Shown here piece by piece: positions 35,580 to 44,352 of a DNA stretch of 64,000 nt. Position numbers and translations under genes: made by a program. How positions within the stretch are numbered: the first letter of the stretch is position 1; every line of letters begins with the position of its first letter. Under the pieces are notes generated by a model. The model was not told the DNA's origin and did no database searches. It worked only from the letters and a program-made list of their open reading frames with translations. The stretch is from Rhizobium etli_C (GTDB lineage Bacteria > Pseudomonadota > Alphaproteobacteria > Rhizobiales > Rhizobiaceae). The DNA is taken from the NCBI RefSeq assembly GCF_014198605.1, contig NZ_JACIHU010000002.1; one strand, written 5' to 3'.

Positions 35580-35810
35580 ATGAATTTGTTCGAAGGGCAC
35601 GGAAACCGCGAGGCGAAGATCCGCTATCTCGACGGCGATTTCCAGATTCTCTCGCCCGGCTCCTACGTCGTCTGCGCGATGACCGGAAAACAAATCCCGC
35701 TCGACGAGCTGCGCTACTGGAGCGTCGCCCGCCAGGAGCCCTATGCCGACGTGATCTCGGCGATCGAAGCCGACAAACGCGCCGGCGTGCTGCCGAACCA
35801 GCGGCGTTAG
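35580..35810 (+). CDS. DUF2093 domain protein
   Basis: A 76-residue protein matching DUF2093 from start to end: YLDGDFQILSPGSYVVCAMTGKQIPLDELRYWSVARQEPYA. The pattern resembles a small zinc-ribbon-like unit without cysteines apart from one. It is downstream of mutL on the same strand, a usual arrangement in rhizobia. The function is unknown. Confidence 0.88.
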   Translation: MNLFEGHGNREAKIRYLDGDFQILSPGSYVVCAMTGKQIPLDELRYWSVARQEPYADVISAIEADKRAGVLPNQRR

Positions 35811-35812
35811 TT

Positions 35813-35870
35813 AGAGCGCGTCGCGATCCTTCAGATTCGCTGCTGCCGCTCAACTTTACACATGTTCTTG
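35813..35870. repeat. Short dispersed rhizobial repeat (family E)
   Basis: GAGCGCGTCGCGATCCTTCAGATTCGCTGCTG...: I recognise the GAGCGCGTCGCGAT-type motif as a common intergenic repeat of Rhizobium. It starts 3 bases after the DUF2093 stop and fills most of the 95-base gap to the convergent lpxK. Confidence 0.45.
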
Positions 35871-35905
35871 CCGCAAGAACCGCCGGATAGTTTTGCGCGA
35901 CTGCT

Positions 35906-36949
35906 TTAACTTTTCGCCTTCATCTCCCGCAGACGCCGCTCGCGGCAGGCGACAATTGCCCGGTCGATGATCAGCCCGGGGGCGAGGTGATCGTCGAAGA
36001 CCATGTCGACCTCGATCACCCGGCACTTTTGCGCCAGCTCCGCCGCCTTGCCGTGATGGCCGGCGAGGCGGACGAAATCCTTCGAGGTAGTGACGATCAG
36101 AAGGTCCTGGCGCTCGGCGGTCGTCAGGATGTCGCCGATCTCCTCCTCGGTCAGGTGCTCGTGGTCGCCGAAGGTCTTGGCGACCGTGATTTCGGCGCCG
36201 CGCGATTCGACGGTACGGAAGAATTTGCCGGGATCGGCGATGCCGGCAAAGGCCAACACCCTGATGCCGGCGAGCCTATCGTCACCGCGCACCTTGAGCG
36301 ATGCGGTGAAATAAGGTTTTGCCGCGCGCGCCGCCATGCGGACGATCCTGTCGGCGGCATGGCCGCTGCCGACCTTCAGCAGGGCCGTCGCCGAGCGCAT
36401 CTGCTGGCGGATCGGGGCGCGGACCGGGCCGGCCGGCACGATATGGCCGTTGCCGAGGCCACGCGTCGCATCGATAACGAGCAGGGCATAGTCGATCGCC
36501 AGCCGGGCGCTCTGGAAACCGTCATCCATGATGATCAGGTCGGCGCCTTCCGCCACCAGACGCCGAGCCCCCTCGATGCGCCGCCGGGAAATCACCGTCA
36601 GCGCCTCCTGGGCAAGCAGCAGCGGCTCGTCGCCGACGGCAACGGCCCGGTGATGATGAGGATCGACCACCGTCGTCACGTCGAGCGAGCCGCCGTAACC
36701 CCGGCTGAGAAAGCCGGGTTTCAGGCCTTTCGCCTTGGCGGCGCGGGCGATCGTCAGCGCCGTCGGCGTCTTGCCGGCGCCGCCGACGGTGAAATTGCCG
36801 ACGCAGATGACGGGAACGGAAACGGAGGCGCGGCGCGCATGGGCCATGCGGTAGCCGGCGACACGGCCGTAGAGAAAGGAAAGCGGCGCCAGCATCCAGG
36901 CCCGCCAATCGGCTTTCCTCCACCAGAACGGCGGCGCTTCGGATATCAT
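35906..36949 (-). CDS. lpxK: Tetraacyldisaccharide 4'-kinase
   Basis: A 347-residue LpxK, which adds the 4'-phosphate in lipid A synthesis at the inner membrane. The P-loop VGGAGKTPT is at about 55-63, preceded by VICVGNFT. An N-terminal helix (WMLAPLSFLYGRVAGYRMA) anchors it. The DDGFQ motif appears as MDDGFQSARLA near 141-151. It is the last gene of the minus-strand run pmbA-IMPase-DUF4170-waaA-HAD-lpxK. Confidence 0.95.
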   Translation of the reverse strand: MISEAPPFWWRKADWRAWMLAPLSFLYGRVAGYRMAHARRASVSVPVICVGNFTVGGAGKTPTALTIARAAKAKGLKPGFLSRGYGGSLDVTTVVDPHHHRAVAVGDEPLLLAQEALTVISRRRIEGARRLVAEGADLIIMDDGFQSARLAIDYALLVIDATRGLGNGHIVPAGPVRAPIRQQMRSATALLKVGSGHAADRIVRMAARAAKPYFTASLKVRGDDRLAGIRVLAFAGIADPGKFFRTVESRGAEITVAKTFGDHEHLTEEEIGDILTTAERQDLLIVTTSKDFVRLAGHHGKAAELAQKCRVIEVDMVFDDHLAPGLIIDRAIVACRERRLREMKAKS

Positions 36950-37063
36950 CTTGCCGTCCCGCTCCCCTGCCCGGCTTCAGAGCCGGCCCCTTGCTTTCGA
37001 CCGGCCGGATTGAGAAGCCAAAACCGGTGAAAATGCAAGTCCTTGCCAAGACCGCGACACGGT

Positions 37064-37786
37064 TTAGGCGGGCTGCAGATCCGGCAGCAATGTCTCGATG
37101 GCGGTGATATCGTCGAGCACATGATCGGCAGCGGCGGCAAGCGAAGCCCGCGAGCCGGTGCCGGTCAGCACGGCGATCCTCAGCCCCGTCCCGGCATTCA
37201 GGCCCATGTGCAGATCATGATTGTTGTCGCCGACAATCGCGACCTCTTCCGGCAAAAGTCCGGTCGCGGCGCAGAAGCCGAGCACCATGCCGGGTTCCGG
37301 TTTGACGCCGAAGCCGCTGTCGTAGCCGGCGATGTAATCGACATAGCGGGCAAAACCGAAGCGTTCGGCCGTCTGGCGGATCGATCTTTCATTGTCGCTG
37401 GAGGCGACGCCGAGCTTGAAGCCGCGCTGGTGCAGCCTGGCGAAGAAGCCGGCGAGATCGGTCACCGGCACCGAAAACTCGGCAGCGCCGGAAAAGAGAT
37501 CGTCGAGGCGGGTCGTCAATTCGCCGACATCGACCATCGAGCCGGCGGCGACGAGCCCCTCGGCAATCTGGCGGGTATTGCCGGCAGCAAGCAGGCTGTC
37601 GGGAACGATATGGCCGGTCTGAGGATCCATGCCGCAAGCCAAGAGCAACCGGTCTGCGAGAAGTGGATCGCCCTCGGCGGCGATGCGGGCAAGCTCGCGA
37701 TTGACCGGCAACCAGCTCTCGTCATAATCGAGCAGCGTGCCGTCCTTGTCGAAGAGGATGCCTTTGATACACGCCGGGCCTGACAT
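37064..37786 (-). CDS. HAD-family phosphatase (Gph-like)
   Basis: A 240-residue HAD hydrolase. Motif I is FDKDGTLLDYDESW with the nucleophile Asp near 13; motif II VASSDN is near 127; motif III/IV include KPEPGM and VGDNNHDLHMG. The helical cap resembles phosphoglycolate phosphatase. It starts 9 bases after waaA ends and lies between waaA and lpxK, so a substrate related to lipid A or Kdo is possible, but KdsC-type signatures are absent. Confidence 0.9.
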   Translation of the reverse strand: MSGPACIKGILFDKDGTLLDYDESWLPVNRELARIAAEGDPLLADRLLLACGMDPQTGHIVPDSLLAAGNTRQIAEGLVAAGSMVDVGELTTRLDDLFSGAAEFSVPVTDLAGFFARLHQRGFKLGVASSDNERSIRQTAERFGFARYVDYIAGYDSGFGVKPEPGMVLGFCAATGLLPEEVAIVGDNNHDLHMGLNAGTGLRIAVLTGTGSRASLAAAADHVLDDITAIETLLPDLQPA

Positions 37787-37795
37787 CGCGCCTCC

Positions 37796-39115
37796 TCAGA
37801 GCTGGGCGACGGCTTTGGGCAACAGGCGCGCCTTGACCGTCAGCGGATTGATATAGGGTTCCAGCCCCTTCACTGTCGCCGTGAGCGCGCCGCGCATTTC
37901 GTGCACGGTGGCGATGCCGGCTTCGATCATCTTGCGGCGGGCGTCGTCGTTGATCAAAAGGTAATGCACGCCCTTGGCCAGCATTTCGGTATCGCGCACC
38001 ATGCGGGCGCTGCCGCTGCGGGCGAGCTTCTGATAGGCCTCGCGGAAATTCTGCACATTGCCGCCGGAGAGGATGGCGCAGCCAAGCATGGCCGGCTCCA
38101 GCGGGTTCTGGCCGCCTTCGGCAAACAGCGAACGGCCGACGAAGGCGATCTCCGTCAGGCGCAGATAAAGGCCCATTTCACCGATCGTATCGCCGAGGAA
38201 AATATCGACATCCGCCGACAGGACGTCGTCGCGGGTGCGGCGGGCCACCTTGAGGCCCTGCTTGACCAGGGCCGCCTCGATCTCGTCGCTGCGTTCGGGA
38301 TGGCGCGGCACGATGATCGTCAACTGGCGATCACGTTCCTTCAGGGCGCGATGGACGATGCCGGCGGCATTCTCCTCGCCGTCGAAGGTCGAAATCGCCG
38401 CCCAGGTCTTACGATCACCAATCTGCTTCTTGTAGCGGGCGAGAACGGCGCTGTCATAGGGCGGAGCGTCGGTATCGACCTTGAGATTGCCCGAGGTGAT
38501 GACCGGAACGGCGCCGAGATCGCGGAAACGTTCGGCATCGATATCCGACTGGGCAATGACCAGGGCGAGATTTTCGAACAGGGCTTCGGCAATCGATGGG
38601 CGGCGGCGCCAGCGGGCAAAGGAGCGGTCCGACATGCGGGCATTGATCAGGATCTGCGGAATGCGGCGGCGGCCGAGCTCCAGCACGGTTGCCGGCCAGA
38701 TCTCGGATTCGGCGATGATGGCGCAATCGGGCTGCCAATAATCGAGAAAGCGGCTGACCGACGGCTTCAGATCGAGCGGCACATATTGATGGATCGCTTC
38801 ATCGCCGAGGCGCTCGGCGGCGAGCCTGGCCGAGGTGATGGTGCCGGTCGTCAGGATGACGTGGATATCGCGGCGGCGGATTTCGCGGATCAGCGGGATG
38901 ACGGCATTGGTTTCGCCCACACTTGCGGCATGAAACCAGACGAGCGGGCCCTGCGGCCGGTTGGCGCTCGGATAGCCGAAGCGTTCCAGGCGGCGCGCCC
39001 GGTCTTCCTTGCCCTTGGCCGTGCGGTAGGTGATATAAAGGCCGACAACAGGAGAGGCTACGGTTCCCGCCAGACGATATGCGCTCAGACCGAACCGCGC
39101 CATCCGGGAGCTCAT
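37796..39115 (-). CDS. waaA: 3-deoxy-D-manno-octulosonic acid transferase
   Basis: A 439-residue WaaA (KdtA), which adds Kdo residues from CMP-Kdo to the lipid A precursor at the inner membrane. An N-terminal hydrophobic segment (GLSAYRLAGTVASPVVGLYI) is followed by a GT-B fold: FHAASVGE with its catalytic glutamate near 67, ILTTGTITSARL, IAESEIWPATVLE and the C-terminal GGQNPLEPAMLG. It sits in the lipid A gene run. Confidence 0.93.
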   Translation of the reverse strand: MSSRMARFGLSAYRLAGTVASPVVGLYITYRTAKGKEDRARRLERFGYPSANRPQGPLVWFHAASVGETNAVIPLIREIRRRDIHVILTTGTITSARLAAERLGDEAIHQYVPLDLKPSVSRFLDYWQPDCAIIAESEIWPATVLELGRRRIPQILINARMSDRSFARWRRRPSIAEALFENLALVIAQSDIDAERFRDLGAVPVITSGNLKVDTDAPPYDSAVLARYKKQIGDRKTWAAISTFDGEENAAGIVHRALKERDRQLTIIVPRHPERSDEIEAALVKQGLKVARRTRDDVLSADVDIFLGDTIGEMGLYLRLTEIAFVGRSLFAEGGQNPLEPAMLGCAILSGGNVQNFREAYQKLARSGSARMVRDTEMLAKGVHYLLINDDARRKMIEAGIATVHEMRGALTATVKGLEPYINPLTVKARLLPKAVAQL

Positions 39116-39299
39116 TGCGCCAGCCTCCGATCCAAGACGATCGACATCAAACCCATTCCCTGATTATCGTTGCGGCCGAGATGGCCGATTAGTTTGTTCA
39201 GAATGCGTCAAACGATCCGAATCGACGGACGGCCGATGCACGAAGCCCGGCGCGACGAACAGCAGGCCGCCGACACAAGCCGCGGCCGATCGCCGGGGG

Positions 39300-39548
39300 T
39301 CAGTGACCTCCGGCCTTTTCCTGCGGATCGAGCAAACGATGCATGTGGACGATAAAGTAGCGCATATGCGCATTGTCGACCGTCTGCTGCGCCTTCGCCT
39401 TCCAGGCCGTCAGCGCCGTGGCATAATCGGGAAAGATGCCGACGATATCGAGACCCTTCAAATCACGGAACTGGACGTCATCGAGACTTTCCAGCTCGCC
39501 GCCAAATACGAGATGCAAAAGCTGCTTCTTGTCACCGGAGTCAGTCAT
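39300..39548 (-). CDS. DUF4170 domain protein
   Basis: An 82-residue protein matching DUF4170: LVFGGELESLDDVQFRDLKGLDIVGIFPDYATA, then AWKAKAQQTVDNAHMRYFIVHMHRLLDP. ATG 39548 (MTDSGDKKQL) is chosen; a GTG at 39584 opens the frame earlier but runs through low-quality sequence. It lies between the IMPase-family gene and waaA on the same strand, the usual rhizobial position. Its function is unknown. Confidence 0.85.
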   Translation of the reverse strand: MTDSGDKKQLLHLVFGGELESLDDVQFRDLKGLDIVGIFPDYATALTAWKAKAQQTVDNAHMRYFIVHMHRLLDPQEKAGGH

Positions 39549-39611
39549 TTTCTTGTTCTCTTTCTGCCCATTCTCCTCCGCCACCCCATCTGCGGGATTT
39601 TGACGGAAACG

Positions 39612-40421
39612 TCAACTGTCTCGTCGCCCGACAAAGGCCGCGAGGAACTCATCGATGCGCGGCGCCGGCGCCGCACACAGCACTTTGTGGGTGACTTCGG
39701 CGCGATTGTAGACAATCGGATTTCCGTCGAGGTCGACGAGGCGGCCGCCGGCGCAAGCCAGGATCAGATCGGCGGCGGCGAGGTCCCAATCATGCGAATT
39801 GCCCTTGACGAACGTGCCGTCGAGCCGTCCGTCCGCCACCATGGCAATGCGATAGGCAAGCGAGGGAATGTATTTCTCGCGCCTCACCTGTTCGCGAAAC
39901 GCCGGTGGAAAGGTCTTCAGCAGATCTTCGCCGATCGCCAGCCGGCGCACCTCCTCCGGCAAGGCGGCCGAAACGGTGAGCGGCTCGCCGTTCTTCAGCG
40001 CCGGGCCGCCCTGGACGGCCTCGTAAAGCTCTTCGAGCGCCGGGGCGTAGAGCACGCCGGCGACCGGGCGGCCGCGATGGACGACCGCGACGCTGACGCA
40101 CCAGACCTTCTGCCCGCCGAGGAAGGCGCGCGTGCCGTCGATCGGATCGATGATGAACAGCGTCTCGCGCCCCAGTCGGTCGGCATCGTCGTCGGTTTCT
40201 TCGGACAGCCAGCCATAATCCGGCCGCGCCTTGCGCAAGATCGATTCCAGCGTCTTGTTGGCGGCGAAATCGGCGGCGCTGACGGGAGAGCGATCGTCAT
40301 TCTTCCACCAGACCTCGGGAGACTGGTTGAAGAAGCCGAAGGCGACCGCGCCGGCCTCCCTCGCAGCATCGGCGATCAAGGCGAGATCGCCCTGCCAGCG
40401 GAGCTTTTCCCTATCGCTCAT
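39612..40421 (-). CDS. Inositol-monophosphatase-family phosphatase (CysQ-like)
   Basis: A 269-residue Mg2+-dependent phosphatase. The metal-binding motifs are WLSEE at 71-75, DPIDGTRAF at 92-100 and HDWDLAAADL at about 209-218. The family includes inositol monophosphatase, CysQ (3',5'-bisphosphate nucleotidase) and histidinol phosphatase; CysQ-like is favoured by SPVSAADFAAN and the envelope-gene context but not proven. It follows pmbA by 28 bases. Confidence 0.88.
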   Translation of the reverse strand: MSDREKLRWQGDLALIADAAREAGAVAFGFFNQSPEVWWKNDDRSPVSAADFAANKTLESILRKARPDYGWLSEETDDDADRLGRETLFIIDPIDGTRAFLGGQKVWCVSVAVVHRGRPVAGVLYAPALEELYEAVQGGPALKNGEPLTVSAALPEEVRRLAIGEDLLKTFPPAFREQVRREKYIPSLAYRIAMVADGRLDGTFVKGNSHDWDLAAADLILACAGGRLVDLDGNPIVYNRAEVTHKVLCAAPAPRIDEFLAAFVGRRDS

Positions 40422-40449
40422 CGCGTCAATCGTTTCCCTCTGCCCTTTT

Positions 40450-41796
40450 TCACTGTCCTGCGAGCGTCATGCCTTCGATGGCGAAGGTGGGGGCGGCGAC
40501 GCCGAACTTGCGGTCGATGTCGTTGGCCGGCGTCAGGCGCATGAACATGTCCTTGAGGTTCGAGGCGATCGTCACCTCGGACACCGGGAAGGTGAGCTCG
40601 CCGTTCTCAGTCCAGAAGCCGGTGGCGCCGCGGCTGTATTCGCCGGTGATCATGTTAACGCCGTGGCCGATCAATTCGGTGACGTAAAAGCCATTGCCGA
40701 CGCTGCGGATCAGTTCCTCCGGCGAGATGTCGCCGGGTTCCAGCGCAAGGTTGGTGGAGGACGGCGAAACGGCGGTGCCGCCGCGCACGCCGCGGCCATT
40801 GGTTTGCAGTCCGAGCTCGCGGCCGGTCGAGGTTGAAAGGAACCAGTGCTTCAGAACGCCGTCCTCGATCATCACCAGCCGCTCGCCGGACACGCCCTCG
40901 CCGTCGAAGGGTCGCGAGGCGGGGCCGCGCACGATCAGCGGATCGTCGGTGATCGACAGGCCCGACTTCAGCACCTGTTGACCCATCCTGTCGCGCAGGA
41001 AGCTGGTCTTGCGGGCGACGGCGGCGCCATTGATCGCGCCGGCGATATGGCCGACGAAGCCGCGGGCGATACGCGGGTCGAAGATGACGGTGACGTTCTT
41101 GCCGGTCGGCACCTGGCGCGGATTGATACGCTTCACCACCCGTTCGCCGGCACGGCGGCCGATGTCGGCGGGGTCGTCGAGCTCGGCATAATAGAGGCGG
41201 GTGTCGAAATCATAGTCGCGTTCCATGCCGGTGCCTTCGCCGGCGATGACGCTGACGGAATGGCCGAAACGGGAGCCCATATAGCTGCCCGCAAAACCGT
41301 GCGAGGTGGCGAGGACAAGGCCGCCCATGCCGGCGGATGCGCCGGCGCCGGAAGAATTGGTCACACCCTTGACCGCAAGAGCCGCCGCCTCGGCGGCAAG
41401 AGCTGCCTCGCGCAGCATCTCGGAGGACACCTCGGTGGCATCGAACAATTGCAGGTCGGGATAGGATTTCGCAAGGCTCGCCTCATCGGCGAGGCAGGCG
41501 AAGGGATCCTCCGGAGAAACCCTGGCCATGGCGACGGCGCGTTCGGCAAGCGCCTGCAGATCGAAGCCCGGATTGGCCGAAACGCTGGCGACGCGTTTGC
41601 CGATGAAGACGCGCAGGGAAAAATCGTCGCTTTCGGAGAATTCCGTTCCCTCGACCTTGCCAAGACGAACGCTGACCGATTGCGACCGCGAGCGAACGAC
41701 GACGGCGTCGGCGGCGTCGGCCCCTGCCTTCCTTGCCAGATCGATCAATTGACTTGCGCGGGAAAGAAGTGTCGAGGAATCGATTTCAGAGGACAT
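40450..41796 (-). CDS. pmbA: TldD/PmbA-family metalloprotease component
   Basis: A 448-residue PmbA/TldE-type subunit. The N-terminal helical domain (ASQLIDLARKAGADAADAVVV) and the C-terminal PQ-rich fold with SRGATGFWTENGELTFPVSEVTIASNL are typical. It lacks the HExxH zinc motif of TldD, as expected for the PmbA/TldE partner; a TldD gene is not in this window. ATG 41796 is preceded by GGAAAGG; the frame opens at 41841. It heads the minus-strand run to lpxK. Confidence 0.9.
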   Translation of the reverse strand: MSSEIDSSTLLSRASQLIDLARKAGADAADAVVVRSRSQSVSVRLGKVEGTEFSESDDFSLRVFIGKRVASVSANPGFDLQALAERAVAMARVSPEDPFACLADEASLAKSYPDLQLFDATEVSSEMLREAALAAEAAALAVKGVTNSSGAGASAGMGGLVLATSHGFAGSYMGSRFGHSVSVIAGEGTGMERDYDFDTRLYYAELDDPADIGRRAGERVVKRINPRQVPTGKNVTVIFDPRIARGFVGHIAGAINGAAVARKTSFLRDRMGQQVLKSGLSITDDPLIVRGPASRPFDGEGVSGERLVMIEDGVLKHWFLSTSTGRELGLQTNGRGVRGGTAVSPSSTNLALEPGDISPEELIRSVGNGFYVTELIGHGVNMITGEYSRGATGFWTENGELTFPVSEVTIASNLKDMFMRLTPANDIDRKFGVAAPTFAIEGMTLAGQ

Positions 41797-41915
41797 GATT
41801 TGGCCTTTCCTTCGGCTTCCATTTATTGTGCACTCTCCCAAGCATCAAGGCCGCCGCCGCCGATTCTTTATCGGGAGTGCCTGCATGCTTCCGCCACCTG
41901 AAAGAAATTGCCAGC

Positions 41916-43730
41916 ATGTCAGCACCCAATGACCTTTTTTCCGAAACGATCCTGCTGCTCGGCGGCGCGGTGGTCGCCGCTCCGATCTTCAAGAAGCTCG
42001 GGCTCGGCACCATCCTCGGCTATCTCGCTGCCGGCATCGTCATCGGTCCGGTTTTCCACGGCATCACCGACGGCGAACAGATCCTCGGCGTCGCCGAGCT
42101 CGGCGTCGTCTTTCTGCTGTTCATCATCGGGCTGGAATTGAAGCCCAGCCGCCTCTGGCAGATGCGGCGCGACATTTTCGGCCTCGGCACGGCGCAGGTG
42201 GTGGTGACGGGGCTGGTGTTGACCGCGCTCGCCTGGTTTTCTGAAGTGCTCGACTGGCGCGGCAGCATCGTCGCCGGCTTCGGCCTGGCGCTGTCTTCGA
42301 CCGCCTTCGCCATGCAGATCCTCGAGGGCGATGGCGACGTCAATACGAGATACGGGCAGCGTTCGTTCTCGATGCTCTTGTTCCAGGACCTGGCGATCGT
42401 GCCGCTCTTGGCGCTGATCACCGTCCTCGACGGCAGCGACAAAGGCAGCAGCGCGCCGCTGACCGATTTCGCGGTGGCCGTCGGCGCGGTCGCGGCGATG
42501 GTCGTCGCCGGGCGCTACTTGCTGACGCCGCTCTTCCAGGTCATCGCCCGCACCGGCGCGCGCGAGGCAATGATCGCCGCCGCCCTCTTCGTCGTCATGG
42601 GATCGGCAAGCCTGATGCAGCTTGCCGGCCTTTCGATGGCGATGGGCGCCTTTCTCTCCGGCGTGATGCTGGCCGAATCTTCCTATCGGCACGAGCTGGA
42701 GGCCGATATCGAGCCGTTCCGCGGCGTATTGCTCGCCATCTTCTTCATCGCCGTCGGCCTGTCGCTGGAGCTCGACGTTCTCTTCGACAACGCACTCTTC
42801 GTCATCGTCGCCGTGCCGATCGTCATGGCCGTCAAGGCGACCGTCATCTACGGACTTTGCCGGATCTCCGGCTCGCCGCACGATGATGCGATCCGCATTG
42901 CCTTCCTGCTGCCGCAGGGCGGCGAATTCGGCTTCGTGCTGTTCACAACGGCGGGTGCGGCCGGGCTGATGTCGACGAGCACGGCATCGCTGCTGGTGGC
43001 GATCGTCACGCTCTCGATGGCGCTGACACCGATCGGAGCGGCGCTGTCCAAGCGGCTGCTCAGCGGCGACGCACAGGAGGAGCTGGACGAGGATTTCGAG
43101 GGTGCGGGCGCCGACGTGCTGATGGTCGGCTTCTCGCGTTTCGGCCAGATCGCCGCCCAGATCCTGCTTGCCGGCGGGCGCAGCGTCACCGTCATCGATT
43201 TTTCCGCCGACCGCATCCGCCAGGCCTCCTCCTTCGGCTTCCGCATCTATTTCGGCGATGGCATGCGCAAGGACGTGCTGCGCTCGGCCGGCATCGATCG
43301 GGCAAAGATCGTGCTCGTCTGCACGCAGAAGAAGGAGATCACCGACAAGGTGGTGGAACTGGTGCAGGCCGACTATCCGCACACAAGGCTCTATGTGCGC
43401 TCCTACGACCGCATTCATTCGATCGAGCTGCGCAACAAGGGCGTCGATTTCGAGCTGCGCGAAACGCTGGAATCGGGCTTGCTCTTTGGACGGCGGACGC
43501 TGGAGGCGCTCGGGGTCTCCGAGGTCGACGCCTATGAGATCGGCGAGGATATCCGCAAGCGCGACGAGGCGCGGCTTGCCCTGCAGGTCTCCGAAGGGCT
43601 GCAGGCCGGGCGCGACATGCTGTTTTCCCACCCGGTGCGCCCCGAGCCGCTGGTCAAACCGAAACGCGCCGCCGATCCTTTCGAGGACGATCCGCTGGCG
43701 GGCACCGCGGATGTGACGGCCGACGCCTGA
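41916..43730 (+). CDS. Kef-type K+/H+ antiporter with TrkA-N domain
   Basis: A 604-residue CPA2 antiporter. The N-terminal ~390 residues form about 12 membrane helices (TILGYLAAGIVIGP, VVFLLFIIGLELKPSRLW, GLALSSTAFAMQ). The C-terminal TrkA-N/RCK NAD-binding domain (VLMVGFSRFGQIAAQILLAGG near 407-427) gates it. Glutathione-gated KefB/KefC are the closest named relatives; the ligand cannot be read here. ATG 41916 (MSAPNDLF) is taken; the frame opens at 41826. It is divergent from pmbA. Confidence 0.9.
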   Translation: MSAPNDLFSETILLLGGAVVAAPIFKKLGLGTILGYLAAGIVIGPVFHGITDGEQILGVAELGVVFLLFIIGLELKPSRLWQMRRDIFGLGTAQVVVTGLVLTALAWFSEVLDWRGSIVAGFGLALSSTAFAMQILEGDGDVNTRYGQRSFSMLLFQDLAIVPLLALITVLDGSDKGSSAPLTDFAVAVGAVAAMVVAGRYLLTPLFQVIARTGAREAMIAAALFVVMGSASLMQLAGLSMAMGAFLSGVMLAESSYRHELEADIEPFRGVLLAIFFIAVGLSLELDVLFDNALFVIVAVPIVMAVKATVIYGLCRISGSPHDDAIRIAFLLPQGGEFGFVLFTTAGAAGLMSTSTASLLVAIVTLSMALTPIGAALSKRLLSGDAQEELDEDFEGAGADVLMVGFSRFGQIAAQILLAGGRSVTVIDFSADRIRQASSFGFRIYFGDGMRKDVLRSAGIDRAKIVLVCTQKKEITDKVVELVQADYPHTRLYVRSYDRIHSIELRNKGVDFELRETLESGLLFGRRTLEALGVSEVDAYEIGEDIRKRDEARLALQVSEGLQAGRDMLFSHPVRPEPLVKPKRAADPFEDDPLAGTADVTADA

Positions 43731-43839
43731 CCCCGTTTTGTCCGGACCGTCCAACGAGCCGGCCCGCAAAAGTGACGCATTGATTGTCAGCGGGGCGGCG
43801 TTTATCAAGCGGGCGATCGGCGCGATCCGAGAGGGAAAT

Positions 43840-44262
43840 TTGATCAGGCGGGCGAAACAGATCGAACAATGGGCACTGCGCATCCTGTGCGCCGTCGCGC
43901 TTGCCTTCGTCGGGTTCGCCCATCAAACTCCCGCCTCAGCCGCCGGCACGTTCGATCCGGCCGAGCTCGCTCAATACGTGCTTCCGGACGGGAGCCTGCC
44001 GACGCTTTGCGTGACCATCACGGATGAGTCAGGCACCGACAAATCTGGCACCGATAAGCACCACAAGGCGCATTCGCATGACTGCGAAGCCTGCCGGATC
44101 GGCGCCGCTACGCTGCTGCCGGCGCCGACGGATGTGGCCGGCGCGCCGATCGGCTTTGCGGTTGTGGTCGAATTGCCGATCCGGGCCGAGGCCTTTCATC
44201 GCCAGCTCTTTCCGCCCAATACCGGCCCGCGCGCGCCCCCTTCCGATCCGATCCCTGCCTGA
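43840..44262 (+). CDS. DUF2946-like exported protein, probable copper locus
   Basis: A 140-residue protein, assuming the TTG at 43840 (preceded by GAGGGAAA) is the start; the frame opens at a TTG at 43738. It has an N-terminal membrane/signal segment (WALRILCAVALAFVGFAH) cut near ASA, then a polar domain with HHKAHSHDCEACRIG, a His/Cys-rich patch likely to bind metal, and a C-terminal RAPPS stretch typical of DUF2946. It is the first gene of a trio with the PepSY protein and a copper-uptake-associated protein. Confidence 0.7.
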   Translation: MIRRAKQIEQWALRILCAVALAFVGFAHQTPASAAGTFDPAELAQYVLPDGSLPTLCVTITDESGTDKSGTDKHHKAHSHDCEACRIGAATLLPAPTDVAGAPIGFAVVVELPIRAEAFHRQLFPPNTGPRAPPSDPIPA

Positions 44263-44352
44263 ACTCGGTTTTGCGGCAGATACCGCAACACGCCTTTCAA
44301 CGCCGGCCGAGCTGCGTTCCCGCAGTCGCCCGTGGATACGGATCCATTTCTC

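Noticed and set aside
41919..43883. 654-codon antisense frame over the Kef-type antiporter
   Set aside because: Shadow; product is His/Asp/Arg-rich without domains.
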